Notes: generated from the sequence alone by a model not told the origin. Positions 10,501 through 19,341 are shown, numbered from the stretch's first letter. The stretch: 64,000 bases of DNA from Tritrichomonas foetus (GCA_001839685.1 MLAK01000003.1:51705-115704), one strand, 5' to 3'. A program made the numbers and translations.

Positions 10501-11014
10501 ATTTTTTAAAAAAAGCTTGATCAAAAGAACATAATCTTAAAAATAAGTAGAGAGAAGATATAACAGCTGACGTTGTTGCTCGGGTATCTCGAACAAATGA
10601 CAGCCATGCAACTGATCGATCAAATAAATGTGGAACAATTGGTGATTGTACTCTTCTTGCGATCCTTTTCACTAATTTCGCAATTCCTTCAATTAGTATT
10701 ACAATTTCGAGTGGCAAAATTCGCTCTAAACTTTGAACTATGTTCAGTAAATTACTCTGATCATCATCGATGTCGACGTAAAAAGAAAACCCGGCAAGAG
10801 CAGCAAGTCTGGCTTCTTGTTGTCGCGAATGAAGCTTATTTGTCGACCAACGAAAAAGATTTGAAGGAAAATTATTTCGACAGGCCTCTGAAGAAGTTAA
10901 AAAGAGCTTCGAAAAGTAATCGAGTGACTTCTGTCTGACTTCTGTAAACGTTTCGCTGTTCAATAAAATAGGATATACATTATCGAATGAGAGCAGGGGT
11001 CTTTGCTCATTCAT
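4514..11014 (-). CDS. TOR: TOR-family phosphatidylinositol 3-kinase-related protein kinase
   Basis: A Ser/Thr kinase of the TOR group, which as TOR complexes couples nutrients to growth. From the ATG at 11,014 it has 2,166 residues; the frame opens 13 codons earlier without ATG. Residues 1 to about 1,050 are HEAT-like helical repeats and about 1,100-1,650 FAT-like helices. A short FRB-like stretch (FIDQMGHEHHELM) follows. The kinase then shows the TOR-typical RPRKLRILGSDGR and LLKGREDLRLDQRVMQLF, catalytic loop GDRHPSN at about 2,008, and activation segment VHIDFSD. It ends in a FATC domain with TOR-like YYGWAPFW. DFG is DFS (Ser codon 4,925-4,927). It is shorter than human mTOR (2,549). The matches across the P-loop, catalytic loop and FATC favour TOR over ATM, ATR, SMG1 or TRRAP. 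It is divergent from the ankyrin gene, with about 410 bp between the starts. Confidence 0.93.
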   Translation of the reverse strand: MNEQRPLLSFDNVYPILLNSETFTEVRQKSLDYFSKLFLTSSEACRNNFPSNLFRWSTNKLHSRQQEARLAALAGFSFYVDIDDDQSNLLNIVQSLERILPLEIVILIEGIAKLVKRIARRVQSPIVPHLFDRSVAWLSFVRDTRATTSAVISSLYLFLRLCSFDQAFFKKYSNELNTIIITALTYQSTEIQQAAVALNRKIIEFDPAANEYVSALITNILIAINGELGMEHPQGFFLLISSFFSDNKYVCADRASDLFPIISEFMMKYPKEEYLPFLAELCETLPAEANLYSDKIFRVFLNSSKINFNIPSICQTFSRIVKKLPDVLCVFANDISFSLIPQSPNSFFIILKVVIECMPNIVDKRFALGAFETSKWSIYLADAAIAFAKSYSSYTFKLIHIFTQKLVEINEVSLSFLAGISFLDQFPLLNFWNSAYDTFYHTQENSLKVASIHALTSIIKRFKQQEQAEKMFHLLTQVQAENSHVQKAFLDSIDDTLLYHFANPANFIIVQQIYGSDEYSVSYSALKLIEKIRNVSPISTMNFFFTQLHQLPDTYNQIPSKYDQMILIKILPQLISCSGDFIDSHSEKLLAFLLNVLNSRLVTSMCTVDCVKELNNMRWDRGIRILAMHCIASLAGCITDMTIDVINALVEQLLRFRHKKVQLAATQTLRILFRKYPLVKKMDSKEIVKLHQSLFAFVKTSQSPEVNEEMLKLFGTIGSLDPYEFHTPHSQEVTGEVYSLYDRSKREQSYLNFVMKYILGQLKDNSKTHDLFVLINAVVYIFQSDASKCLNFLEEVVSIFTTILDRPNAQIQPGELFPSFKTIVLVVDIEILPHADAIYKLVTPYITEKHDLDALKLLNALIFSLKTNFSPYGPTTFATISSLLEEEQSGTDMEVTIMLTLTLLVIFAGGSSNIFFDFIYRRALANNMYSSPYAITFLTQALRSAPLRNLVVPSLRLSLILIEKSDICRESAYHLLQLLVIRFPDIMSHLPLDPQLIELMRKINTDPNYQANVYTFLQNYDPVPDQHTILSMPVMTLLPLGQIFGRGRLQSSVSENDWSAWLLQLTQELVLCSNSPAIRASHPLLRLSPEFEAELFPFVIVSVWDIALESDRNTLSNYLLGIVHNVQTPPEILSVIVAACDAMDRANFALFKDPFVSGQIAERCNSWFRALRFFEKALSKTIEPTSHLLRIHSLLKRKESALGLLNIAVSADSNCELLEALSMWSQARDVYEKKFNENPRNETFLAGYLNSSMYLEDWSRIEKRVNDFSTYTRDLQPKVAMIFAAAMRNTGGDPSKFLKAIKTDDPSSCTWRAIVALDQNNLEAADKWILRGLSLLCKDMSPFASGSYEPAIPTICQAMMLEELKDITDQRRDLATADQILNMWNFKADYVKRDATQLRSVYRVRELLQCSTEQLFTIHLDFVDSLRKLKEWTLFDNSFRRLFEGNDDDRVKLMRAKFLFDRGIISDLTEISNIIEKLKNNQEKTNVYCDAILSYVSRCHITPTVLPLLNDVLELQPKRVRAWKHWAYFNLGCAQPSENGDVDESSANFASNAMKGFAMLIKLTGPSLHFLCQLCALFFTYGPRLSNFSSGAENLTSLEPSSVIQIIPQLMVQFDHPNESVRKVVYNIVRVFAEDHFQALSMPLCLVKRTPSSSKALLDFIDQMGHEHHELMRDAETFTAGMLQIAVTSVEEVIVLLEKAISLIDCDVSGNEVSSIIYRIYTIFTQEHRSFVYTIFQDQKVQNFMNRLIKLNNTNTSNCHLGNAATSTKAFLQMKMETVTTIDITEMGFSLCNASSFSLAVPGFYSVDKVPVTIDSIGHVLKLIPSAKRPRKLRILGSDGRTYKYLLKGREDLRLDQRVMQLFSLTNSILHDDKFGIERHLHIKQVPIVPIAPNAGLIAWAEGGETIYSMISWHRRIVGIDNNEEQVHLKNYVGDDSTIAGDKESTLRLSMIQKLELHRELCALALDDDIRETMWLRSPNAEQWLSQNTNFARSNGLMSMIGYLIGIGDRHPSNILVMKGTGNVVHIDFSDVFEKASMRAFVRETVPFRLTRMLVRALGASGIHGVFEMTAEYVMTLMRRNKETLLAFLDIFIQDPITDTLWYRSACEGEEGSTLRKAIARVSDKLNGREFDQIQLNVHDQVHRLIGMATSEMNLAQMYYGWAPFW

Positions 11015-11424
11015 TCCCCCGCTTTCAGAAAAAATTAAACTTTTTAATAACAAACAGCCAATCGATGAAACTTTTCTTTTGAATTATTCAAAAAAAGAAA
11101 TCATTCCTTTGAAAAAAATGAAAAAGTTTACAGCAGACATAAAATAAAATCAGAAAGAAACCAATTAGGAATTGAATTGACTCATTATCTTAACTAAATG
11201 AATAAATTCTCCATTATTTTTTCCTTGGATTCTATTTTCTCCCTTCGATTCGGTTACTTCATTCATTTGCTGATTTTTGTTGATTTCAGATCCACAAAGT
11301 TAGATCCGATCACCATATTCTTCCACGGTTATGGTCAGTTAACATTATTTTTGTTAACCATCCGGCGACCGTTTATCACCTCATCGGGGAACTTCGATCC
11401 TTCAATTCATCATTTCATTTTTAA
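11015..11424. other. Divergent promoter region, TOR / ankyrin gene
   Basis: About 410 bp separate the two ATGs. The plus-strand gene has two overlapping TCATTT initiators near its ATG. On the TOR side no TCA[C/T][T/A] motif is found within 50 nt of the ATG. Confidence 0.6.
11410..11420 (+). promoter_or_regulatory. Overlapping trichomonad-type initiators (TCATTT x2)
   Basis: TCATTT at 11,410-11,415 and 11,415-11,420, with the ATG at 11,425. Transcription starting at the A would give a 5' leader of about 8-13 nt, typical of parabasalid mRNAs. Confidence 0.65.
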
Positions 11425-13383
11425 ATGGATTACTATTTAAAGGGAATCCAAAAAAAGACAACATCATTAAGTTTAACCGATATTTTCAAAAATGATGATG
11501 TTGAAAATCTCAAACTTCGAATGGACGCCAACCAAGATCTCCCCCGACTTTTAATTCGTGTCCCATTTCTTGGGAAATCGCTTCCAACTGGAACAGTTGC
11601 TGCTGCAATTCATTACAGAGCCATCAAATGTTTAAAATTATTGCCCATGAATTATGAAACTTACGGAGCCAAACCAGGTGGCCCTTCAGCTGCGCATTTT
11701 GCTTGTGAAAACCAGTGGGAGCCAGGATTACGAATTTTGATGGAAAAAAGAGCTCCACTCAATATGTTTGATGGAAACTTTAAAACACCACTTGCTTATG
11801 TGGCTGAACATGAAAATATAAATATGTTTCGTTTATTTCTCCAATATTTTGAAGAAACAAATCAAAAAGATTCTGGGCTAAAAAATGTTGCTTTATCAAA
11901 TGAAGGTTCTCTCGATTTTCTTGCTTATTGTGTTGAAATAAAAAAAGTAGTGATGATTGAAGCATGCAATTTTGCTATGAAAAAAGGATTCATTAATCAA
12001 CATGAAGTTCGAAACTCAATTAAACGATGGAAAACAAAATATAAGAAAGAAAAAATGCCACTATTTCTAAAAACATTTGATAAATCATTCACATTACAAG
12101 GGCGAAGTGAAATTGCTAATATCTTTTCACCATTAGTTCCAACATCACGTTTTGCACCAATATATTCCCAATTTTCCATTCCTATAAACCAACCAATCAT
12201 TAATATTAATCGTTTATATGATATTGTTAGAGCTCAACTTTATCCCCTTCCTGAAGATAATTTTGATTGCACAAATGAAATGATTATTGGTGATTTCTCA
12301 CTTCACTTGTCAAAAGACAATTTATATTGTACTTGTTTTTCACAATATTCCATTTTAAAGAAGTATTTCGAATTTCTTGTGGAAAATATTCTTGATGTTG
12401 TTGATGGCTATTATGTACCTAAAAAGAAAAATCAATTAATGGAGGTTTGGCGAGGTTTTGGCTTTGCTTTGGCTCATTTGGGTTATACTGGCTCTCATTA
12501 TCACTTAAAACATCCAATTCATCCACTTTTCTATCATATTCTGACATATGAAGACCCTTATGAATTAGAAAAATTAACCGCTGAAGATATTGAAGAACTC
12601 GCTTTAATTATGAGTCCAGCAACACTCGAAGAAAGTAGAAAAAAAGGTGCTTCACAATTCCTTAAAAACGATCCAAATTACATTCAAGCCTATGATGCAA
12701 AATTAAATGGATATGGGAAAGTTTTGGTTCGTTCATTCAAAAGAGTATTAATTCTGACTTATGAAGGTTTTTATGATTATCACAAATTCACCAATATTAA
12801 TCCAAATGAAAACACAAATATCAGTGGTGGCAATTTTAAATATGTTAAACCTTTTATTAATAAAAATGATTACCAAGATCGAGCTAACTGCTTTAAGTGG
12901 TTTAAACACAAACTTTGGAAAATGAATGCGCCTACCATTCGATTATGGTATGAAGGTATTCAATATGTACCAAATCCATTTGATGAGCCATGGAACCTTG
13001 CTGAACGTTTGGATTTCAAGCCTTATGTAAAACTTAACTCAAATGAGTTTTTAATGATGAGTAATTTTATTAAAAACTTCAAAGCATGGCTTAAAAATAA
13101 AGAAGAAATTGAAGAAAAAATCAGTTTTTTAGTCGCACTGATGGGAAACAAAGTATTTCTTCCAATTGAATCAAACTTCAAACAAATTTATGTGGTTTCA
13201 ATTCCAAGTGATATACCATGGATTATTATTCCAACTATGGAACCTGTTATTCCCGTGCTTAATTCAGTTGAAGCGATTAGTCTTTTTGCCCATAATTTAC
13301 TAGAAACTGGCACAATTAATTATGAAACGAAAGATGTTGTTCTTCAAGGGCTTGTTCCACAATATATTTCCATGAATGAATAA
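11425..13383 (+). CDS. Ankyrin-repeat protein with unrecognised C-terminal domain
   Basis: 652 residues from an ATG supported by close TCATTT initiators. Residues about 25-140 read as degenerate ankyrin repeats (PSAAHFACENQ, TPLAYVAEHENINMFRLFL), a protein-binding scaffold. Residues about 240-640 form a separate globular region rich in Tyr, Trp and Phe (EVWRGFGFALAHLGY, TIRLWYEGIQYVPNPFDEPW) that matches no family I know. No signal peptide, membrane segment or catalytic motif is seen. Likely a cytoplasmic, lineage-specific protein. Function unknown. Confidence 0.85.
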   Translation: MDYYLKGIQKKTTSLSLTDIFKNDDVENLKLRMDANQDLPRLLIRVPFLGKSLPTGTVAAAIHYRAIKCLKLLPMNYETYGAKPGGPSAAHFACENQWEPGLRILMEKRAPLNMFDGNFKTPLAYVAEHENINMFRLFLQYFEETNQKDSGLKNVALSNEGSLDFLAYCVEIKKVVMIEACNFAMKKGFINQHEVRNSIKRWKTKYKKEKMPLFLKTFDKSFTLQGRSEIANIFSPLVPTSRFAPIYSQFSIPINQPIININRLYDIVRAQLYPLPEDNFDCTNEMIIGDFSLHLSKDNLYCTCFSQYSILKKYFEFLVENILDVVDGYYVPKKKNQLMEVWRGFGFALAHLGYTGSHYHLKHPIHPLFYHILTYEDPYELEKLTAEDIEELALIMSPATLEESRKKGASQFLKNDPNYIQAYDAKLNGYGKVLVRSFKRVLILTYEGFYDYHKFTNINPNENTNISGGNFKYVKPFINKNDYQDRANCFKWFKHKLWKMNAPTIRLWYEGIQYVPNPFDEPWNLAERLDFKPYVKLNSNEFLMMSNFIKNFKAWLKNKEEIEEKISFLVALMGNKVFLPIESNFKQIYVVSIPSDIPWIIIPTMEPVIPVLNSVEAISLFAHNLLETGTINYETKDVVLQGLVPQYISMNE

Positions 13384-13875
13384 TTGAAAAAAACTGTCCA
13401 ATAATAAAGAATTTGTAAAACATTTTGTTTGATGAATAAAAAATATTTATAATATCGATGATATTTAAAATGTTTTTTTTTATTCGTTTTTAAAATCTTT
13501 AGGATATACTTTTGATTAATTATTTTCTGGTAAAAACGAAAATTACCAACAAATATCAAAACATGTATATATCATTCTTCTATCACTGAATTGGAAATAC
13601 TATTTGAAAGAAAATAAAGAAATATACATTTTTACAGATGACAAAAATCATTAAGACAAACAGAAAATAAATTATAAAAATTAGATATCCATGAGCAGCC
13701 CCTTGTTGATAATGTTAATCTTCACGTTTATTAATTAAATAAAATATAGGTGTTAAAGTAAAGAATCATAATTTCGTCGAACCACACTAAGTTTGAATTT
13801 CAATGTGTAATTTTTGTAAATTCTTACAATTATTCCGCGACATGTGAATTAAAAAAGGAAAAAATTATATAATTA
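13384..13875. other. Intergenic, nothing identified
   Basis: About 490 bp of AT-rich sequence. No convincing ORF and no TCA[C/T][T/A] initiator close to the following ATG. Confidence 0.6.
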
Positions 13876-14565
13876 ATGGCATCTTTTGATCCTTTCCCCA
13901 GCATTCGTGAACAACTCAACGTTAAAATTGAAGCACTTGAACATCGAGCTAGTGAACTTGCGACTCTTCGAAGGGCAGGTTCTTCACAAACAGAGTGGGT
14001 TGAAGCTGATCTTCGAAATCAATACGATCAGGCAAATGATTTGTTGAAAAACATCAGCGAAGCAAATAAAAGAGTTGCTCAAAACCCACAGCGCTTTTCG
14101 ATTACACCTGAAGAACTCAATTCAAGAAATAATTTTGTTGAACAATCTACTCAACGTTTAAATATGATTGGNAAACAATTGAATACGCAACAAACTNCTA
14201 GCCGNGCTGCAGACAACAAAAGNAANCTNCNACGCCAAGCAGAAANTGAAAATCAAAAATTCATCGATAATGAATTGAATAAGCAGCAGGATATGCTGAT
14301 GGAGCAAGATAGAAAGCTTGATTATGGTCTTGAAGGTGTCCAAGAAATTAATCAAATAGCTAACGTCATCCATGACGAACTTGTTGATGATAAAGAAAGG
14401 CTTGATAACCTCGATGACAAAATGGACAGGCGACAAACTGATTTGGATCGACTCAATAAAAAAGTTCTTGAGCTTCTGAACACACCAAAAACATGGATGA
14501 TTATTGGTTGTGTAGTTTTGACAATTATTGTTGTTGTTCTGTTTATTTGGGTGTTTATTGTATAA
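13876..14565 (+). CDS. Qc-SNARE, syntaxin-6/8/10-like
   Basis: 229 residues: an N-terminal helical region (1-85), a linker with ambiguous bases, a SNARE motif at about 145-200 and a C-terminal anchor TWMIIGCVVLTIIVVVLFIW. Such proteins mediate endosome/Golgi membrane fusion as the Qc member of a four-helix SNARE bundle. The motif aligns without gaps to the syntaxin-6 type (ELEEQ...LEDF...QSRLD corresponds to ELVDD...LDNL...QTDLD). This places Asp172 where the conserved zero-layer Gln belongs. Eight isolated N bases lie at 14,172-14,246, so residues about 99-124 are uncertain. Confidence 0.85.
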   Translation: MASFDPFPSIREQLNVKIEALEHRASELATLRRAGSSQTEWVEADLRNQYDQANDLLKNISEANKRVAQNPQRFSITPEELNSRNNFVEQSTQRLNMIXKQLNTQQTXSXAADNKXXXXRQAEXENQKFIDNELNKQQDMLMEQDRKLDYGLEGVQEINQIANVIHDELVDDKERLDNLDDKMDRRQTDLDRLNKKVLELLNTPKTWMIIGCVVLTIIVVVLFIWVFIV

Positions 14566-15532
14566 GCAAAAATTATTAACTTGAAAAATATTAAAATCAA
14601 AAGTACACAAGCTGGAAATAAGTATATTAAAATATCACAAAAATCACTTTTCCAGAGAATGAATGCAATTCATTGATCCAAACAGAAATAGGAATGATAA
14701 GGATTTTTTTCCAATAAAGTGGCGCCAGTTAAAAAGACCGAAATGCATTCAAACACAAAATTGCAATATTCCTTATTTTTTAATAATTCGAAAGCTAGTC
14801 AAAGGATTTTCTTTCATTCTCACTTAAATATCTTATTGAACATTAGGCGAATCAAAACCCTCGTTTTCACATGGTTTTGACGCTTTTTACCCGGTCAATC
14901 TAGAATTTTGTGTTTTTGTCCAATTCTAGAATTTGCACCTGCGATTTTCTAATGATTGACCTTTTACTCCAGAAAAATAGTGAATTTTTTATTGACGCCT
15001 ATCTCTATTATAAAAGACAAAATTGTACTACACATCATAAATGAATGTATATATAACTCTAAAGTTAGAAGTCTAGGTTGTGTACAAATCAAAATTAATA
15101 AATGTTTTTACTTTTCTTTTTGTCCTTTTAAAAAGATTTTTTATGACAATTCTTCAAACTCTTGTCTATTTCCTTCTATAAAATTAGTAAAAATAATCTC
15201 GTTCAAAATCCCAATAATTAATTATATTTATTTTCTCCTATCTTTTCGTCTTCCAATCAGAATGAATATTAATTAGTGGCGATAGATATAAAAGAAAGTC
15301 ACAAACAAACAATATTATTCGATCAATGAAAATATTAAAATAGAAGAAGAATTATCTCTCAATTTCTTGAATTTTTACGTGTAACTGATTTATCACATAT
15401 AGTACAATCCAAACATCTATGTCAACGTGATTATATCGCCAAAAAGTTGAAAAAAGTCATTTGAACAAATATGCATTGAAACTCTTACTTAGAGGAACTT
15501 CATCGCAAAACTTTGAAAATTCTCTTGAGTTT
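14566..15532. other. Intergenic and 5' leader region of the helicase gene
   Basis: About 970 bp. Contains a 9-bp inverted repeat TCTAGAATT (14,899-14,907) / AATTCTAGA (14,922-14,930), each arm carrying or abutting a CTAGAA core. It also holds an initiator at 15,457-15,462 and a two-codon upstream ORF at 15,471. The 106-codon frame at 14,956-15,276 lacks an ATG start and resembles translated AT-rich DNA. Confidence 0.6.
15457..15462 (+). promoter_or_regulatory. Initiator TCATTT upstream of the helicase gene
   Basis: Matches TCA[C/T][T/A]. The first ATG downstream (15,471) opens a two-codon frame (ATG CAT TGA). The likely protein start is the next ATG, at 15,533. Confidence 0.45.
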
Positions 15533-18235
15533 ATGAGCAAGAAATGTCATCCCATTACTGTCTGTGGAATAACAGTTCAGTTTCCATATGAAAATCCATA
15601 TGGGGCGCAGCGTGCTATTATGGCTAACGCTGTTCGTGCTTTTACTCGCCAAGAAAATGCATTACTCGAATCTCCAACCGGAACAGGTAAATCACTCGCT
15701 CTTTTAGCATCAGCACTCGCCTATCAAAGTCATTTAGAAAATACCGAAGCCACAAATCTAAATAGCGTCTTAAATAACAATCCAAATAATTCAACAAATA
15801 TATTATCCCAACCTGCTTCAAACGTCAAAATTTATTACTCAAGTCGAACTCACTCACAATTGAAACAAGTTATTGCAGAATACAAGCGACTTCCATATAC
15901 TCCAAAAATGGCGATATTAGGAAGCCGAAAAAATTTTTGTATTTACGAGCCTGTTCGTAATTCAAAAAATGTTGACTATCATTGTAGAGCAGACAGACAT
16001 AACTGTCCATATGCACGCCAAGGAAATTCAATTCCAGATGATTTAAGTGATTCCAAATACGATATAGAAGAATTATTAGAATATGGACTTTTAAATGAAA
16101 GATGTCCTTTTATGATTGCTCGAGAAATGGTGAAAAACGCTCAAATAATATTTTGTCCTTATGATTATATAATCAATCCACAAATTCGCGACCAAATGAA
16201 GATTGAATTACCTGGATCTATAGTCATTATTGATGAAGCTCATAATATTGAAAATGTCTGTCGTGAAACGGCCAAATTCAAAATGTCAGTCAATGAAATC
16301 GAAGATATGAAGAATGAAATTGTCAAAGCAATGCAAATCTGCAGTTTAAATAAAGAAAATAAAGAGAATCAAGAAAACAAAGAAAATCAAACACAAAATC
16401 TAATTCAACTCAGAAAAGAAACACAAAATGATTGGTTAAAAATGATTCAGCCGCATTTGAATCAAGTTGATCAAGTTCTTCAACGAATATTGGATTGGAT
16501 TTCATTAAGAAGAAATTCTCGAAACGGAGATGATGAATCTATAAATATAGAAAGAGACGAATTAACAACCTTAAGTGGATGGCTTCTAAATTCAAAATCA
16601 TGGCCTTCAATCAGTGAATCAATGAAAATACTCATACGATCGGATAAACAAACAAAAAGTCGACTTCCTGATAAAATTGTTAAACCTTTGACAAGATTAT
16701 TTGGAACTCTTGATTTAATCTTTCGAAACAATTCTGCTAATCTTCATGATTTCAAAATTGTTTGTAAATTTGAAAAAGCCGCAAAAACTGAACCGGTAAA
16801 ACATGATTTAAAAAATGATATGAAAATTGATGGAAGAAATGATGAAGTAATGATGCTTTGTATGGTTCCTTCAATTGTGTTTGCACCAATTGCTGAACAA
16901 GCTCATTCTGTCGTATTATCAAGTGGTACTTTGTCGCCATTAAATTCTTTTGCGATTGAACTTGGAACAAAATTTAATGTGAATTTGTCTGTGAATCATA
17001 TCATTGATCCAAGTCAAGTTGCCGCTTTTACAGTCTCGACAGGACTTGATGGAACTTTTAAATTTTCTTCTTCTTTTGAAAATTTGAAAATTAATAGAGA
17101 AAAAACAATTATTAATTTAGGAAATCTTGTTGAAAAATTATTGAAAAATATTCCTGATGGTGTTTTAATGTTTGTTCAATCTTATGACTTTTTAAAACAA
17201 ATTTATGATAAATGGAGTTCAACACGAATTCTAGGGGCAATAAAGCAAATAAAGCCAGTTTATTTTGAAGAAAAATCTAAAAAAATCACCGACCAATTTG
17301 ATGATTATAAAAAAAATGTTCAAAGTGGATGTGGTGGATTTTTTATTGGAGTCTGTAGAGGGAAAATGAGTGAAGGTATTGATTTTTCAGATGCCCAAGC
17401 TCGGGCTGTTTTGATTTTTGGAATTCCTTATCCTTCAATGTATTCTGCTGATATTAAATTGAAATGGGAATATAATGAAAAGCATTCATCAGGTTATTCG
17501 AAAATTAAATTAATGTCTGGGAAAGAGTGGTATGAAGCGCAAGCATTTCGATCACTTTTTCAAGCTGTTGGACGTTGTATTCGACATAAAAATGATTATG
17601 GTAGTATTATTTTAATTGATGAAAGATATCCGAATTTAATGAGTTATTTTCCAACATGGGTTCAAAAATCATATTTGAAAACACCATCCATTGATTCTAT
17701 TATTAACAATTTGAATATCTTTTTTGGTAAGATGAAAAAACTATTTCCTGTTTCTACAGGAACTTCTTTATGTCTTGATATTCCGCTTGAATTACACTGT
17801 TCAAAATGTAATGAGAAAGCGTTTGATATTTTTAGATTGAACCCAAAATCAACTATTCTTATTGATAAATTTGGATATCTTTCATTGACTAAATCAAATG
17901 AACCAATCAAATGTTTCTTTGTTTTGAGAAATGAACAGAAAGAAACTTATGCCAACCAAGGTGATCTTGAATTCTTTAAGGAAGATGAAATTGCTTATAG
18001 AGTTGTTTTTTGTCGTTGTGGTACTATATATGGTGCGAAAGTTAATTCTACTCCTTATGATGAAAAATGTCATTGTGATTCATTGTGGCTAATTCCAGAA
18101 ACTATAGAGGTTGTTCAAGGGAATAACAAAGTTGCTTTATCCACTATTCTTCAAAATAATGAAATTTTGTTTTCAAATGAAGACAATACTCATCGAAATT
18201 CATCGGCGCCGGTTAGCCAAAAAAGTTTCCTTTAA
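15533..18235 (+). CDS. Iron-sulfur superfamily 2 DNA helicase, FANCJ/BRIP1-like
   Basis: 900 residues from the first in-frame ATG; the frame is open 24 codons further up but without ATG. XPD-family 5'-3' DNA helicases act in repair and G-quadruplex or crosslink processing. Seen: Walker A SPTGTGKS (47-54) in the FANCJ-like context LLESPTGTGKSLALL; four Fe-S cysteines C136, C151, C158 and C191; DEAH box (234-237); NAQIIFCPYDYII; motif V GKMSEGIDFSD; motif VI QAVGRCIRHKNDYG at about 680. The C-terminus has a Cys-rich tail (C756-x2-C759, C827-x-C829, C846-x-C848) that may bind zinc. The text around motifs Ia and DEAH is nearer FANCJ than RTEL1, DDX11 or XPD. All catalytic motifs look intact. Confidence 0.88.
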   Translation: MSKKCHPITVCGITVQFPYENPYGAQRAIMANAVRAFTRQENALLESPTGTGKSLALLASALAYQSHLENTEATNLNSVLNNNPNNSTNILSQPASNVKIYYSSRTHSQLKQVIAEYKRLPYTPKMAILGSRKNFCIYEPVRNSKNVDYHCRADRHNCPYARQGNSIPDDLSDSKYDIEELLEYGLLNERCPFMIAREMVKNAQIIFCPYDYIINPQIRDQMKIELPGSIVIIDEAHNIENVCRETAKFKMSVNEIEDMKNEIVKAMQICSLNKENKENQENKENQTQNLIQLRKETQNDWLKMIQPHLNQVDQVLQRILDWISLRRNSRNGDDESINIERDELTTLSGWLLNSKSWPSISESMKILIRSDKQTKSRLPDKIVKPLTRLFGTLDLIFRNNSANLHDFKIVCKFEKAAKTEPVKHDLKNDMKIDGRNDEVMMLCMVPSIVFAPIAEQAHSVVLSSGTLSPLNSFAIELGTKFNVNLSVNHIIDPSQVAAFTVSTGLDGTFKFSSSFENLKINREKTIINLGNLVEKLLKNIPDGVLMFVQSYDFLKQIYDKWSSTRILGAIKQIKPVYFEEKSKKITDQFDDYKKNVQSGCGGFFIGVCRGKMSEGIDFSDAQARAVLIFGIPYPSMYSADIKLKWEYNEKHSSGYSKIKLMSGKEWYEAQAFRSLFQAVGRCIRHKNDYGSIILIDERYPNLMSYFPTWVQKSYLKTPSIDSIINNLNIFFGKMKKLFPVSTGTSLCLDIPLELHCSKCNEKAFDIFRLNPKSTILIDKFGYLSLTKSNEPIKCFFVLRNEQKETYANQGDLEFFKEDEIAYRVVFCRCGTIYGAKVNSTPYDEKCHCDSLWLIPETIEVVQGNNKVALSTILQNNEILFSNEDNTHRNSSAPVSQKSFL

Positions 18236-18793
18236 CTTTTTTGGGAAAAATTGTTTTGTTAGTATATTATATAAAATATGATTTCTATTTATATATTAAT
18301 TTTGAAATGTTTATATTAGAATAGGTGGCTTTTGGAGAAAATTTATAAAAATGTAACCTTGTTATTACCAGTTTTTATTTTACTAGATGATATTTAATAT
18401 AATTTTTGCACACATTACACATATGCATTACTATTTCGATCACTTAAAGGGCTAGAGAGCAATTTTACAAAAATCTCATCATATGAAGATAAATATTATC
18501 TGTAGTTAGTCCTTTTAATTCATTAAATTAGTTTATCAATTCAATTATACATTGATTTCTTTCGCTCAAGAAATGGTAGTTTGAGTAAAATACCGTTACA
18601 AAAAAACTGGACATTTAATTAAAAAATCGAACAGTGACCATCAGACATTTTTAGGTAATTTGAGTGATAGTTCAAAAAGAAATGTATTAGAATATTTCTA
18701 AGGGCCTTAACTTAACGTTGCTTCTCCTACTATGAAATAAAGGGTAAATGATCATTGAAGTAAAAGCAGGCATAAATATGAAAGAAAAAAGCA

Positions 18794-18823
18794 AGCAACC
18801 TTAGGGAGTTTAATTAGGTTGCT
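18794..18823. other. Perfect 8-bp hairpin (AGCAACCT / AGGTTGCT)
   Basis: Arms 18,794-18,801 and 18,816-18,823 with a 14-nt loop, in noncoding DNA. Could be chance or part of a small RNA. Confidence 0.4.
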
Positions 18824-19341
18824 ATAACTTGAGGAAAATTGAAAATCCTTAATATGGTAATATGATCGTCTCTCATCATGGACAACTGTCATACTGTTTC
18901 AAATTCAGTTTTGATAGAATAGATTGAGATTGATGTATCTATTTGACGTATGATTGAGTATAATTTCTAATAGCATCACTATTATTGAATATATTTTATA
19001 TAGATCTCAGAATTTTCAATGACAATACAACACATCACCAATATATCTGAAATAACAGCGATTTTTTTATGACCGAATATTTTGGTTATTGAACTATATT
19101 AAGCATTCAGAGATTGACTACATTTATTCGTTGTTAATTTTCTTTCGTGTTTCAATCAATATCTTAGACGCAAAATCAAAGAATTCTAAAGATTTTGACA
19201 GAAATTGACGCTTGTCATCCTTGAGTTGATAAGGAAAAACAGAAATATCTCCATATTAATAAAGAAAAAGAAAACGAAATTAATAAATTAATATATTCTT
19301 GTCAACTATTACATATATTTCATCTGTTTACATCTGAATAC

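Noticed and set aside
14899..14930. TTCTAGAA palindromes as a heat-shock element
   Set aside because: Only one of the two units fits nTTCnnGAAn. There is no array, and no link to a heat-shock gene.
14956..15276. 106-codon frame before the helicase gene
   Set aside because: No ATG start near its beginning, Ile/Lys/Phe-rich composition of translated AT-rich DNA, no motif.
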